Assembly: GCA_964017195.1 (NCBI GenBank)
Contig: CAXHKT010000169.1
Span: 1-64,000, forward strand
From: Siderastrea radians
Taxonomy: Eukaryota > Cnidaria > Anthozoa > Scleractinia > Rhizangiidae
Direction: 5' to 3'
Length of the DNA: 64,000 nt
In this document: piece by piece, positions 1 through 11,301 of the stretch
Position numbering within the stretch: the stretch's first letter is position 1
Layout: each line of letters begins with the position of its first letter
The notes under the pieces: generated by a model
Database searches by the model: none
Seen by the model: only the letters and a program-made list of their open reading frames with translations
Told to the model about the DNA's origin: nothing
Position numbers and translations under genes: made by a program

Positions 1-696
1 TTTTTAGCCTCTGGGAAGGCCAAAAATGGGGTTTTTTCCCTAAGGCTCGCACATATCGCGCTTTTCTACACAATAAACTTTTTTTTCGGATAGCCCCAAG
101 GCATTTGCGTTATTATTAGGCCAGTGCGCAGCCTTGCGCAGCCTTGCGCAGTTAACAACACCTTTTTTAGCCTCTGGGAAGGCCAAAAATGAGGTTTTTT
201 CCCTAAGGCTCGCACATATCGCGCTTTTCTACACAATAAACTTTTTTTCGGATAGCCCCAAGGGATTTGCGTTATTATTAGGCCAGCGCGCAGCCTTGCG
301 CAGCCTTGTGCAGCTAACAACACCTTTTTTAGCCTCTGGGAAGGCCAAAAATGAGGTTTTTTCCCTAAGGCTCGCACATATCGCGCTTTTCTACACAATA
401 AACTTTTTTTTTCGGATAGCCCCAAGGGATTTGCGTTATTATTAGGCCAGTGCGCAGCCTTGCGCAGCTAACAACACCTTTTTTAGCCTCTGGGAAGGCC
501 AAAAATGGTTTTTTTTCCCTAAGGATCGCACATATCGCGCTTTTCTACACAATAAACTTGTTTTTCGGATAGCCCCAAGGGATTTGCGTTATTATTAGGC
601 CAGTGCGCAGCCTTGCGCAGCCTTGCGCAGCTAACAACACCTTTTTTAGCCTCTGGGAAGGCCAAAAATGGGGTTTTTTCCCTAAGGATCGCACAT
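1..696 (+). repeat. Partial unit: about 4 A monomers
   Basis: The window opens inside an A1 monomer (T-tract plus GCCTCTGGG), followed by about four complete A1 monomers. One near 505 has AAAATGGTTTTTTTT in place of AAAATGGGG followed by T6. The T-to-G change AAACTTGTTTTTCGG at about 556 marks the monomer before dimer L1; the same marker stands before other gamma dimers (15.36, 17.65, 23.19, 25.48 and 31.85 kb). Confidence 0.9.
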
Positions 697-1179
697 ATCG
701 CGCCTTCTTTGTACTTTTGCACAAAAGGAATGTTTTTCGGATGGTCCCAGAGGGATTGAATGCATTTGTGACCTTTGTGCATGCAGCTGAGAGCGCCAAT
801 TAGCTTTTTTCTGCTTTTTGGGGCTAATTCAAGCCCTGAAAAAGTGCAGCACTTTTTAGTATCGCCAAATTCGATAAAAATAGTGCCAAATGGAATGCTT
901 TTTCGTGCCGCAACGGGATCTGGGGTGCTTTTGTGCTGGGGCCGTTGCACCAAAACCAGCACTTTTTTGAGGGACCCACCCCACCCCTCTCAAAACTGAA
1001 ATTCCCACTTTATCGAAAAAATCGCAGACTTTCTACACAATAAACTTTTTCCTCTGATAGCCCCAAGGGATTTGCGTTATTATTAGGCCAGTGCGCAGCC
1101 TTGCGCAGCCTTGCGCAGCTAACAACACTTTTTTTAGCCTCTGGGAAGGCCAAAAATGAGGTTTTTTCCCTAAGGCTCG

Positions 1180-2320
1180 CACATATCGCGCTTTTCTACA
1201 CAATAAACTTTTTTTTCGGATAGCCCCAAGGGATTTGCGTTATTATTAGGCCAGTGCGCAGCCTTGCGCAGCCTTGCGCAGCTAACAACACCTTTTTTAG
1301 AATCTGGGAAGGCCAAAAATGGGGTTTTTTCCCTAAGGCTCGCACATATCGCGCTTTTCTACACAATAAACTTTTTTTTCGGATAGCCCCAAGGGATTTG
1401 CGTTATTATTAGGCCAGTGCGCAGCCTTGCGCAGCCTTGCACAGCTAACAACACCTTTTTTAGCCTCTGGGGAGGCCAAAAATGGGGTTTTTTCCCTAAG
1501 GATCGCACATATCGCGCTTTTCTACACAATAAACTTTTTTTTCGGATAGCCCCAAGGGATTTGCGTTATTATTAGGCCAGTGCGCAGCCTTGCGCAGCCT
1601 TGCGCACCTAACAACACCTTTTTTAGCCTCTGGGCAGGCCAAAAATGGGATTTTTTTTCTAAGGATCGCACATATCGCGCTTTTCTACACAATAAACTTT
1701 TTTTTCGGATAGCCCCAAGGGATTTGCGTTATTATTAGGCCAGTGCGCAGCCTTGCGCATCCTTGCGCAGCTAACAACACCTTTTTTAGCCTCTGGGAAG
1801 GCCAAAAATGGGGTTTTTTCCCTAAGGCTCGCACATATCGCGCTCTTCTACACAATAAACTTTTTTTTCGGATAGCCCCAAGGGATTTGCGTTATTATTA
1901 GGCCAGTGCGCAGCCTTGCGCAGCCTTGCGCACCTAACAACACCTTTTTTAGCCTCTGGGCAGGCCAAAAATGAAATTTTTTTTCTAAGGATCGCACATA
2001 TCGCGCTTTTCTACACAATAAACTTTTTTTTCGGATAGCCCCAAGGGATTTGCGTTATTATTAGGCCAGTGCGCAGCCTTGCGCATCCTTGCGCAGCTAA
2101 CAACACCTTTTTTAGCCTCTGGGAAGGCCAAAAATGGGGTTTTTTCCCTAAGGCTCGCACATATCGCGCTCTTCTACACAATAAACTTTTTTTTCGGATA
2201 GCCCCAAGGGATTTGCGTTATTATTAGGCCAGTGCGCAGCCTTGCGCAGCCTTGCACAGCTAACAACACCTTTTTTAGCCTCTGGGGAGGCCAAAAATGG
2301 GGTTTTTTCCCTAAGGATCG
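1180..2320 (+). repeat. 1141-bp seven-monomer duplication, copy 1
   Basis: The monomer markers occur in the order TTAGAATCTGGG (about 1298), CTGGGGAGG, GCACCTAAC with CTGGGCAGG, GCGCATCCTTGCG, GCACCTAAC with ATGAAATTTT, GCGCATCCTTGCG, CTGGGGAGG. The same order recurs 1141 bp to the right. Within the copy, monomers 3-4 and 5-6 are themselves a near-duplicate pair, so at least two rounds of duplication are visible. Confidence 0.85.
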
Positions 2321-3461
2321 CACATATCGCGCTTTTCTACACAATAAACTTTTTTTTCGGATAGCCCCAAGGGATTTGCGTTATTATTAGGCCAGTGCGC
2401 AGCCTTGCGCAGCCTTGCGCAGCTAACAACACCTTTTTTAGAATCTGGGAAGGCCAAAAATGGGGTTTTTTCCCTAAGGCTCGCACATATCGCGCTTTTC
2501 TACACAATAAACTTTTTTTTCGGATAGCCCCAAGGGATTTGCGTTATTATTAGGCCAGTGCGCAGCCTTGCGCAGCCTTGCACAGCTAACAACACCTTTT
2601 TTAGCCTCTGGGGAGGCCAAAAATGGGGTTTTTTCCCTAAGGATCGCACATATCGCGCTTTTCTACACAATAAACTTTTTTTTCGGATAGCCCCAAGGGA
2701 TTTGCGTTATTATTAGGCCAGTGCGCAGCCTTGCGCAGCCTTGCGCACCTAACAACACCTTTTTTAGCCTCTGGGCAGGCCAAAAATGGGATTTTTTTTC
2801 TAAGGATCGCACATATCGCGCTTTTCTACACAATAAACTTTTTTTTCGGATAGCCCCAAGGGATTTGCGTTATTATTAGGCCAGTGCGCAGCCTTGCGCA
2901 TCCTTGCGCAGCTAACAACACCTTTTTTAGCCTCTGGGAAGGCCAAAAATGGGGTTTTTTCCCTAAGGCTCGCACATATCGCGCTCTTCTACACAATAAA
3001 CTTTTTTTTCGGATAGCCCCAAGGGATTTGCGTTATTATTAGGCCAGTGCGCAGCCTTGCGCAGCCTTGCGCACCTAACAACACCTTTTTTAGCCTCTGG
3101 GCAGGCCAAAAATGAAATTTTTTTTCTAAGGATCGCACATATCGCGCTTTTCTACACAATAAACTTTTTTTTCGGATAGCCCCAAGGGATTTGCGTTATT
3201 ATTAGGCCAGTGCGCAGCCTTGCGCATCCTTGCGCAGCTAACAACACCTTTTTTAGCCTCTGGGAAGGCCAAAAATGGGGTTTTTTCCCTAAGGCTCGCA
3301 CATATCGCGCTCTTCTACACAATAAACTTTTTTTTCGGATAGCCCCAAGGGATTTGCGTTATTATTAGGCCAGTGCGCAGCCTTGCGCAGCCTTGCACAG
3401 CTAACAACACCTTTTTTAGCCTCTGGGGAGGCCAAAAATGGGGTTTTTTCCCTAAGGATCG
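2321..3461 (+). repeat. 1141-bp seven-monomer duplication, copy 2
   Basis: It matches copy 1 marker by marker: TTAGAATCTGGG at about 2439 and ATGAAATTTT at 3112, each exactly 1141 bp after its partner. Homology fails just right of 3461, where GCCTTTGGGAAGG and the L2 dimer follow. Near-identity of the copies implies a recent exchange. Confidence 0.85.
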
Positions 3462-3629
3462 CACATATCGCGCTTTTCTACACAATAAACTTTTTTTTCG
3501 GATAGCCCCAAGGGATTTGCGTTATTATTAGGCCAGTGCGCAGCCTTGCGCAGCCTTGCGCAGCTAACAACACCTTTTTTAGCCTTTGGGAAGGCCAAAA
3601 ATGGGGTTTTTTCCCTAAGGATCGCACAT

Positions 3630-6386
3630 ATCGCGCCTTCTTTGTACTTTTGCACAAAAGGAATTTTTTTCGGATGGTCACAGAGGGATTGAATGCATTT
3701 GGGACCTTTGTGCATGCAGCTGAGAGGGCCAATTAGCTTTTTTCTGCTTTTTGGGGCTAATTCAAGCCCAGAAAAAGTGCAGCACTTTTTAGTATCGCCA
3801 AATTCGATAAAAATAGTGCCAAATGGAATGTTTTTTGGTGCCGCAACGGGATCTGGGGTGCTTTTGTGCTGGGGCCGTTGCACCAAAACCAGCACTTTTT
3901 TGAGGGACCCACCCCACCCCTCTCAAAACTGAAATTCCCACCTTATCGACAAAATCCCAGACTTCCTACACAATAAACTTTTTTTCTGATAGCCATGAGG
4001 GATTTGCATTATTATTGGGCCAGTGCGCAGCCTTGCACAGCCTTGCGCAGTGAACAACACGTTTTTTAGCCTCTGGGAAGGCCAAAAATGGGGTTTTTTC
4101 GCTAAGGATCTCACATATCGCGCTTTTCTACACAATAAACTTTTTTTTCTGATAGCCCCGAGGGATTGGCGTTATTATTAGGCCAGTGCGCAGCCTTGCG
4201 CAGCCTTGCGCAGTCAACATCACCTTTTTAGCTTCTGGGAAGGCCAAAAATGGGGTTTTTTCCCTAAGGATCGCACATATCGCGCTTTTCTACACAATAA
4301 ACTTTTTTTTCTGATAGCCCCGAGGGATTTGCGTTATTATTAGGCCAGTGCGCAGCCTTGCGCAGCCTTGCGCAGTGAACATCACCTTTTTTAGTCTCTG
4401 GGAAGGGCAAAAATGGGGTTTTTTCCCTAAGGATCGCACATATCGCGCTTTTCTACACAATAAACTTTTTTTCTGATAGCCCCGAGGGATTTGCGTTATT
4501 ATTAGGCCAGTGCGCAGCCTTGCGCAGCCTTGCGCAGTGAACATCACCTTTTTTAGCCTCTGGGAAGGCCAAAAATGGGGTTTTTTCCCTAAGGATCGCA
4601 CATATCGCGCTTTTCTACACAATAAACTTTTTTTCTGATAGCCCCGAGGGATTTGCGTTATTATTAGGCCAGTGCGCAGCCTTGCGCAGTGAACATCACC
4701 TTTTTTAGCCTCTGGGAAGGCCAAAAATGGGGTTTTTTCCCTAAGGATCGCACATATCGCGCTTTTCTACACAATAAACTTTTTTTCTGATAGCCCCGAG
4801 GGATTTGCGGTATTATTAGGCCAGTGCGCAGCCTTGCGCAGCCTTGCGCAGTGAACATCACCTTTTTTAGCCTCTGGGAAGGCCAAAAATGGGGTTTTTT
4901 CCCTAAGGATCGCACATATCGCGCTTTTCTACACAATAAACTTTTTTTTCTGATAGCCCCGAGGGGTTTGCGTTATTATTAGGCCAGTGCGCAGCCTTGC
5001 GCAGCCTTGCGCAGTGAACATCACCTTTTTTAGCCTCTGGGAAGGCCAAAAATGGGGTTTTTTCGCTAAGGATCGCACATATCGCGCTTTTCTACACAAT
5101 AAACTTTTTTTTCTGATAGCCCCGAGGGATTGGCGTTATTATTAGGCCAGTGCGCAGCCTTGCGCAGCCTTTCGCAGTGAACTTCACCTTTTTAGCTTCT
5201 GGGAAGGCCAAAAATGGGATTTTTTCCCTAAGGATCGCACATATCGCGCTTTTCTACACAATAAACTTTTTTTTCGGATAGCACCGAGGGATTTGCGTTA
5301 TTATTAGGCCAGTGCGCAGCCTTGCGCAGCCTTGCGCAGTTAACAACACCTTTTTTAGCCTCTGGGAAGGCCAAAAATGGGGTTTTTTCCCTAAGGATCG
5401 CACATATCGCGCTTTTCTACACAATAAAATTTTTTTCTGATAGCCCCGAGGGATTTGCGTTATTATTAGGCCAGTGCGCAGCCTTGCGCAGCCTTGCGCA
5501 GTGAACATCACCTTTTTTAGCCTCTGGGAAGGCCAAAAATGGGGTTTTTTCCCTAAGGATCGCACATATCGCGCTTTTCTACACAATAAACTTTTTTTTC
5601 TGATAGCCCCGAGGGATTTGCGTTATTATTAGGCCAGTGCGAAGCCTTGCGCAGCCTTGCGCATTGAACATCACCTTTTTTAGCCTCTGGGAAGGCCAAA
5701 AATGGGTTTTTTTCCCTAAGGATCGCACATATCGCGCTTTTCTACACAATAAACTTTTTTTTCGGATAGCCCCGAGGGATTTGCGTTATTATTAGGCCAG
5801 TGCGCAGCCTTGCGCAGCCTTGCGCAGTGAACATCACCTTTCTTAGCCTCTGGGAAGGCCAAAAATGGGGTTTTTTCGCTAAGGATCGCACATATCGCGC
5901 TTTTCCACACAAAAAAACTTTTTTTTCTGATAGCCCCGAGGTATTTGCGTTATTATTAGGCCAGTGCGCGGCCTTGCGCAGCCTTGCGCAGTGAACATCG
6001 CTTTTTTTAGCCTCTGTTAATGCCAAAAATGGGGTTCTTTTCGCTAAGGATCCCACATATCGCGCTTTTCTACTCAATAAACTTTTTTTTCTGATAGCCC
6101 CGAGGGATTTGCGTTATTATTAGGCCAGTGCGCAGCCTTGCGCAGCCTTGCGCAGTGAACATCACCTTTTTTAGCCTATGGGAAGGCGAAAAATGGGATT
6201 TTTCCCCTAAGGATCGCACATATCGCGCTTTTCTACACAATAAACTTTTTTTTCTGATAGCCCCAAGGGATTTGCGTTATTATTAGGCCAGTGCGCAGCC
6301 TTGCGCAGCCTTGCGCAGTGAACATCACCTTTTTTAGCCTCTGGGAAGGCCAAAAATGGGTTTTTTTTCCCCTAAGGATCGCACAT
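3630..6386 (+). repeat. Higher-order unit L2: zeta dimer + 15 A2
   Basis: The dimer spans 3630-3953. Zeta markers are GGATGGTCACAGAGGG in B and ATCGACAAAATCCCAGACTTCC at the end of C. The first A after it reads GCATTATTATTGGGCC, the position-specific variant that follows dimers in A2 blocks. This dimer marks the switch from A1 to A2. Confidence 0.9.
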
Positions 6387-7620
6387 ATTGCACCTTCTTT
6401 GTGCTTTTGGACAAAAGGAATTTTGTTCGGATGGTCCCAGAGGGATTGAATGCATTTGGGACCTTTGTGCATGCAGCTGAAAGAGCCAATTAGCTTTTTT
6501 CTGCTTTTTGGGGCTAATTCAAGCCCAGAAAAAGTTCAGCACTTTTTAGTATCGCCAAATTCGATAAAAATAGTGCCAAATGGAATGTTTTTTGGTGCCG
6601 CAACGGGATCTGGGGTGCTTTTGTGCTGGGGCCGTTGCACTAAAACCAGCACTTTTTTGAGGGACCCACCCCACCCCTCTCAAAACTGAAATTCCCACCT
6701 TATCGACAAAATCGCAGACTTTCTACACAATAAACTTTTTTTTCTGATAGCCCCGAGGGATTTGCATTATTATTGGGCCAGTGCGCAGCCTTGCGCAGCC
6801 TTGCGCAGCCTTGCGCAGTGAACAACACCTTTTTTAGCCTCTGGGAAGGCCAAAAATGGGGTTTTTTCCCTAAGGATCGCACATATCGCGCTTTTCTACA
6901 CAATAAACTTTTTTTTCTGATAGCCCCGAGGAATTGCGTTATTATTAGGCCAGTGCGCAGCCTTGCGCAGCCTTGCGCAGTGAACATCACCTTTTTTAGC
7001 CTCTGGGAAGGCCAAAAATGGGGTTTTTTCGCTAAGGATCGCACATATCGCGCTTTTCTACACAATAAACTTTTTTTTCTGATAGCCCCGAGGGATTTGC
7101 GTTATTATTAGGCCAGTTCGCAGCCTTGGGCAGCCTTGCGCAGTGAACATCACCTTTTTTAGCCTCTGGGAAGGCCAAAAATGGTGTTTTTTCCCTAACG
7201 ATCGCACATATCGCGCTTTTCTACACAATAAACTTTTTTTTCTGATAGCCCCGAGGGATTTGCGTTATTATTAGGCCAGTGTGCAGCCTTGCGCAGCCTT
7301 GCGCAGTGAACAACACCTTTTTTAGCCTCTGGGAAGGCCAAAAATGGGGTTTTTTCCCTAAGGATCGCACATATCGCGCTTTTCTACACAATAAACTTTT
7401 TTTTCTGATAGCCCCGAGGGATTTGCGTTATTATTAGGCCAGTGCGCAGCCTTGCGCAGCCTTGCGCAGTGAACAAAACCTTTTTTAGCCTCTGGGAAGG
7501 CCAAAAATGGGGTTTTCTCCCTAAGGATCGCACATATCGCGCTTTTCTACACAATAAACTTTTTTTTTCTGATAGCCCCGAGGGATTTGCGTTATTATTA
7601 GGCCAGTTCGCAGCCTTGCG
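3954..7620 (+). repeat. Block 2: A2-subfamily monomers
   Basis: The A monomers here carry CTGATAGCCCCGAGGG and GTGAACATCACC or GTGAACAACACC. The block is homologous in order to block 4 (offset 29667 bp at 4.3 kb, 29808 bp at 6.7 kb) and to the start of block 6. The rare marker CTCTGTTAATGCC near 6012 occurs once here, once in block 4 and twice in block 6. The right edge lies inside one hybrid monomer: it reads CTGATAGCCCCGAGGG near 7570 but GCTAACAACACC at 7632. Confidence 0.85.
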
Positions 7621-8198
7621 CAGCCTTGCGCAGCTAACAACACCTTTTTTAGCCTCTGGGAAGGCCAAAAATGAGGTTTTTTCCCTAAGGCTCGCACATA
7701 TCGCGCTTTTCTACACAATAAACTTTTTTTTCGGATAGCCCCAAGGGATTTGCGTTATTATTAGGCCAGTGCGCAGCCTTGCGCAGCCTTGCGCAGCCTT
7801 GCGCAGCTAACAACACCTTTTTTAGCCTCTGGGAAGGCCAAAAATGGGGTTTTTTCCCTAAGGCTCGCACATATCGCGCTTTTCTACACAATAAACTTTT
7901 TTTTCGGATAGCCCCAAGGGATTTGCGTTATTATTAGGCCAGTGCGCAGCCTTGCGCAGCCTTGCACAGCTAACAACACCTTTTTTAGCCTCTGGGGAGG
8001 TCAAAAATGGGGTTTTTTCCCTAAGGATCGCACATATCGCGCTTTTCTACACAATAAACTTTTTTTTCGGATAGCCCCAAGGGATTTGCGTTATTATTAG
8101 GCCAGTGCGCAGCCTTGCGCAGCCTTGCGCAGCTAACAACACCTTTTTTAGCCTCTGGGAAGGCCAAAAATGGGGTTTTTTCCCTAAGGATCGCACAT
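6387..8198 (+). repeat. Higher-order unit L3: eta dimer + 9 A
   Basis: The dimer spans 6387-6710. Eta markers are ATTTTGTTCGGATGG, GCTGAAAGAGCC and AAAGTTCAGC. One A monomer near 6930 has the shortened GAGGAATTGCG; the same change recurs near 36740, 45200, 52810, 56205 and 61410. The A run crosses from A2 to A1 at about 7600-7632. Confidence 0.9.
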
Positions 8199-9011
8199 AT
8201 CGCGCCTTCTTTGTACTTTTCCACAAAAGGAATTTTTTTCGGATGGTCCCAGAGGGATTGAATGCATTTGGGACCTTTGTGCATGCAGCTGAGAGCGCCA
8301 ATTAGCTTTTTTCTGCTTTTTGGGGCTAATTCAAGCCCTGAAAAAGTGCAGCACTTTTTAGTATTGCCAAATTCGATAAAAATAGTGCAAAATGCAATGT
8401 TTTTTGGTGCCGCAACGGGATCTGGGCTGCTTTTGTGCTGGGGCCGTTGCACCAAAACCAGCACTTTTTTAAGGGACCCACCCCATCCCTCTCAAAACTG
8501 AAATTCCCACCTTATCGAAAAAATCGCAGACTTTCTACACAATAAACTTTTTTTCTGATAGCCCCAAGGGATTTGCGTTATTATTAGGCCAGTGCGCAGC
8601 CTTGCGCAGCCTTGCGCAGTTAACAACACCTTTTTTAGCCTCTGGGAAGGCCAAAAATGAGGTTTTTTCCCTAAGGCTCGCACATATCGCGCTTTTCTAC
8701 ACAATAAACTTTTTTTTCGGATAGCCCCAAGGGATTTGCGTTATTATTAGGCCAGTGCGCAGCCTTGCGCAGCCTTGTGCAGCTAACAACACCTTTTTTA
8801 GCCTCTGGGAAGGCCAAAAATGAGGTTTTTTCCCTAAGGCTCGCACATATCGCGCTTTTCTACACAATAAACTTTTTTTTCGGATAGCCCCAAGGGATTT
8901 GCGTTATTATTAGGCCAGTGCGCAGCCTTGCGCAGCCTTGCGCAGCTAACAACACCTTTTTTAGCCTCTGGGAAGGCCAAAAATGGGGTTTTTTCCCTAA
9001 GGATCGCACAT
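8199..9011 (+). repeat. Higher-order unit L4: alpha dimer + 3 A1
   Basis: The dimer spans 8199-8522. Alpha markers are CTTTTCCACAAAAGG in B, GTGCAAAATGCAATG in C and CCACCCCATCCCTC. This is a minimal five-monomer unit (813 bp). Near-identical units stand at 21382, 29372 and 38323. Confidence 0.92.
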
Positions 9012-10160
9012 ATCGCGCCTTCTTTGTACTTTTCTACAAAAGGAATTTTTTTCGGATGGTCCCAGAGGGATTGAATGCATTTGGGACCTTTGTGCATACA
9101 GCTGAGAGCGCCAATTAGCTTTTTTCTGCTTTTTGGGGCTAATTCAAGCCCTGAAAAAGTGCAGCACTTTTTAGTATCGCCAAATTCGATAAAAATAGTG
9201 CCAAATGGAATGTTTTTTGGTGCCGCAACGGGATCAGGGGTGCTTTTGTGCTGGGGCCGTTGCACCAGAACCAGCACTTTTTTAAGGGACCCACCCCACC
9301 CCTCTCAAAACTGAAATTCCCACCTTATCGAAAAAATCGCAGACTTTCTACACAATAAACTTTTTTTTCTGATAGCCCCAAGGGATTTGCGTTATTATTA
9401 GGCCAGTGCGCAGCCTTGCGCAGCCTTGCGCAGTTAACAACACCTTTTTTAGCCCCTGGGAAGGCCAAAAATGAGGTTTTTTCCCTAAGGCTCGCACATA
9501 TCGCGCTTTTCTACACAATAAACTTTTTTTTCGGATAGCCCCAAGGCATTTGCGTTATTATTAGGCCAGTGCGCAGCCTTGCGCAGCCTTGCGCAGCCTT
9601 GCGCAGCTAACAACACCTTTTTTAGCCTCTGGGAAGGCCAAAAATGAGGTTTTTTCCCTAAGGATCGCACATATCGCGCTTTTCTACACAATAAACTTTT
9701 TTTTCGGATAGCCCCAAGGGATTTGCGTTATTATTAGGCCAGTGCGCAGCCTTGCGCAGCCTTGCGCAGCTAACAACACCTTTTTTAGCCTCTGGGAAGG
9801 CCAAAAATGAGGTTTTTTCCCTGGGGATCGCACAAATCGCGCTTTTCTACACAATAAACTTTTTTTTCGGATAGCCCCAAGGGATTTGCGTTATTATTAG
9901 GCCAGTGTGCAGCCTTGCGCAGCCTTGCGCAGCTAACAACACCTTTTTTCGCCTCTGGGAAGGCCAAAAATGGGGTTTTTCCTTAAGGATCGCACATATC
10001 GCGCTTTTCTACACAATAAACTTTTTTTTCGGATAGCCCCAAGGGATTTGCGTTATTATTAGGCCAGTGCGCAGCCTTGCGCAGCCTTGCGCAGCTAACA
10101 ACACCTTTTTTAGCCTCTGGGAAGGCCAAAAATGGGGTTTTTTCCCTAAGGATCGCACAT
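9012..10160 (+). repeat. Higher-order unit L5: beta dimer + 5 A1
   Basis: The dimer spans 9012-9335. Beta markers are CTTTTCTACAAAAGG and CACCAGAACCAGC. Beta always follows alpha. A monomer near 9820 carries CCCTGGGGATCGCACAAATCG, which is found again only near 14030. Confidence 0.92.
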
Positions 10161-11301
10161 ATCGCGCCTTCTTTGTACTTTTGCACAAAAGGAATTTTTT
10201 TCGGATGGTCCCAGAGGGATTGAATGCATTTGGGACCTTTGTGCATGCAGCTGAGAGCGCCAATTAGCTTTTTTCTGCTTTTTGGGGCTAATTCAAGCCC
10301 TGAAAAAGTGCAGCACTTTTTAGTATCGCCAAATTCGTTAAAAATAGTGCCAAATGGAATGTTTTTTGGTGCCGGAACGGGATCTGGGGTGCTTTTGTGC
10401 TGGGGACGTTGCACCAAAACCAGCACTTTTTTGAGGGACCCACCCCACCCCTCTCAAAACTGAAATTCCCACCTTATCGAAAAAATCGCAGACTTTCTAC
10501 ACAATAAACTTTTTTTTCTGATAGCCCCAAGGGATTTGCGTTGTTATTAGGCCAGTGCGCAGCCTTGCGCTGCCTTGCGCAGTTAACAACACCTTTTCTA
10601 GCCTCTGGGAAGGCCAAAAATGAGGTTTTTTTCCCTAAGGCTCGCACATATCGCGCTTTTCTACACAATTAACGTTTTCTTCGGATAGCCCCAAGGGATT
10701 TACGTTATTATTAGGCCAGTGCGCAGCCTTGCGCAGCCTTGCGCAGCTAACAACACCTTTTTTAGCCTCTGGGAAGGCCAAAAATGAGGTTTTTTCCCTA
10801 AGGCTCGCACATATCGCTCTTTTCTACACAATAAACTTTTTTTTCGGATAGCCCCAAGGGATTTGCGTTATTATTAGGCCAGTGCGCAGCCTTGCGCAGC
10901 CTTGCGCAGGTAACAACACCTTTTTTAGCCTCTGGGAAGGCCAAAAATGAGGTTTTTTCCCTAAGGATCGCACATATCGCGCTTTTCTACACAATAAACT
11001 TTTTTTCGGATAGCCCCAAGGGATTTGCGTTATTATTAGGCCAGCGCGCAGCCTTGCGCAGCCTTGTGCAGCTAACAACACCTTTTTTAGCCTCTGGGAA
11101 GGCCAAAAATGAGGTTTTTTCCCTAAGGCTCGCACATATCGCGCTTTTCTACACAATAAACTTTTTTTTTCGGATAGCCCCAAGGGATTTGCGTTATTAT
11201 TAGGCCAGTGCGCAGCCTTGCGCAGCCTTGCGCAGCTAACAACACCTTTTTTAGCCTCCGGGAAGGCCAAAAATGGGGTTTTTTCCCTAAGGATCGCACA
11301 T
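10161..11301 (+). repeat. Higher-order unit L6: unclassed dimer + 5 A1
   Basis: The dimer spans 10161-10484 and is close to the A1-block consensus. Private changes include ATTCGTTAAAAATAG and GCCGGAACGGG. The monomer before it has the CCCTGGGGATCG marker also seen upstream of L10. Confidence 0.9.

Larger units (their letters stand above)
697..3629 (+). repeat. Higher-order unit L1: gamma dimer + 16 A
   Basis: The B-C dimer spans 697-1020 (B about 697-860, C about 861-1020). Gamma markers are GGAATGTTTTTCGG in B, and GCTTTTTCGTGCC and CCCACTTTATCG in C. A private change is TTTGTGACC in B. The 16 A monomers that follow include the duplicated seven-monomer block. Confidence 0.9.
1..3953 (+). 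repeat. Block 1: A1-subfamily monomers
   Basis: The A monomers carry CGGATAGCCCCAAGGG and GCTAACAACACC (or GTTAACAACACC), which define subfamily A1. The block holds a partial monomer at the window edge, dimers L1 and L2, and a 16-monomer A run between them. That run is largely built from a 1141-bp tandem duplication. The block ends at the end of dimer L2, where the next monomers change to the A2 type. Confidence 0.85.

Noticed and set aside
697..1025. ATCGC at both ends of the B-C pair, resembling a 5-bp target-site duplication of a mobile element
   Set aside because: The motif is simply the shared ATCGC of each monomer: it also stands at the B-C boundary (861). B and C align with A throughout, so no insertion is needed.
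3693..3932. 79-codon plus-strand frame present in most of the 50 dimers
   Set aside because: It lies wholly within B and C and is overlapped by an antisense open frame. Frameshifts in L14, L15 and L27 are tolerated, and there is no start context or partner gene.
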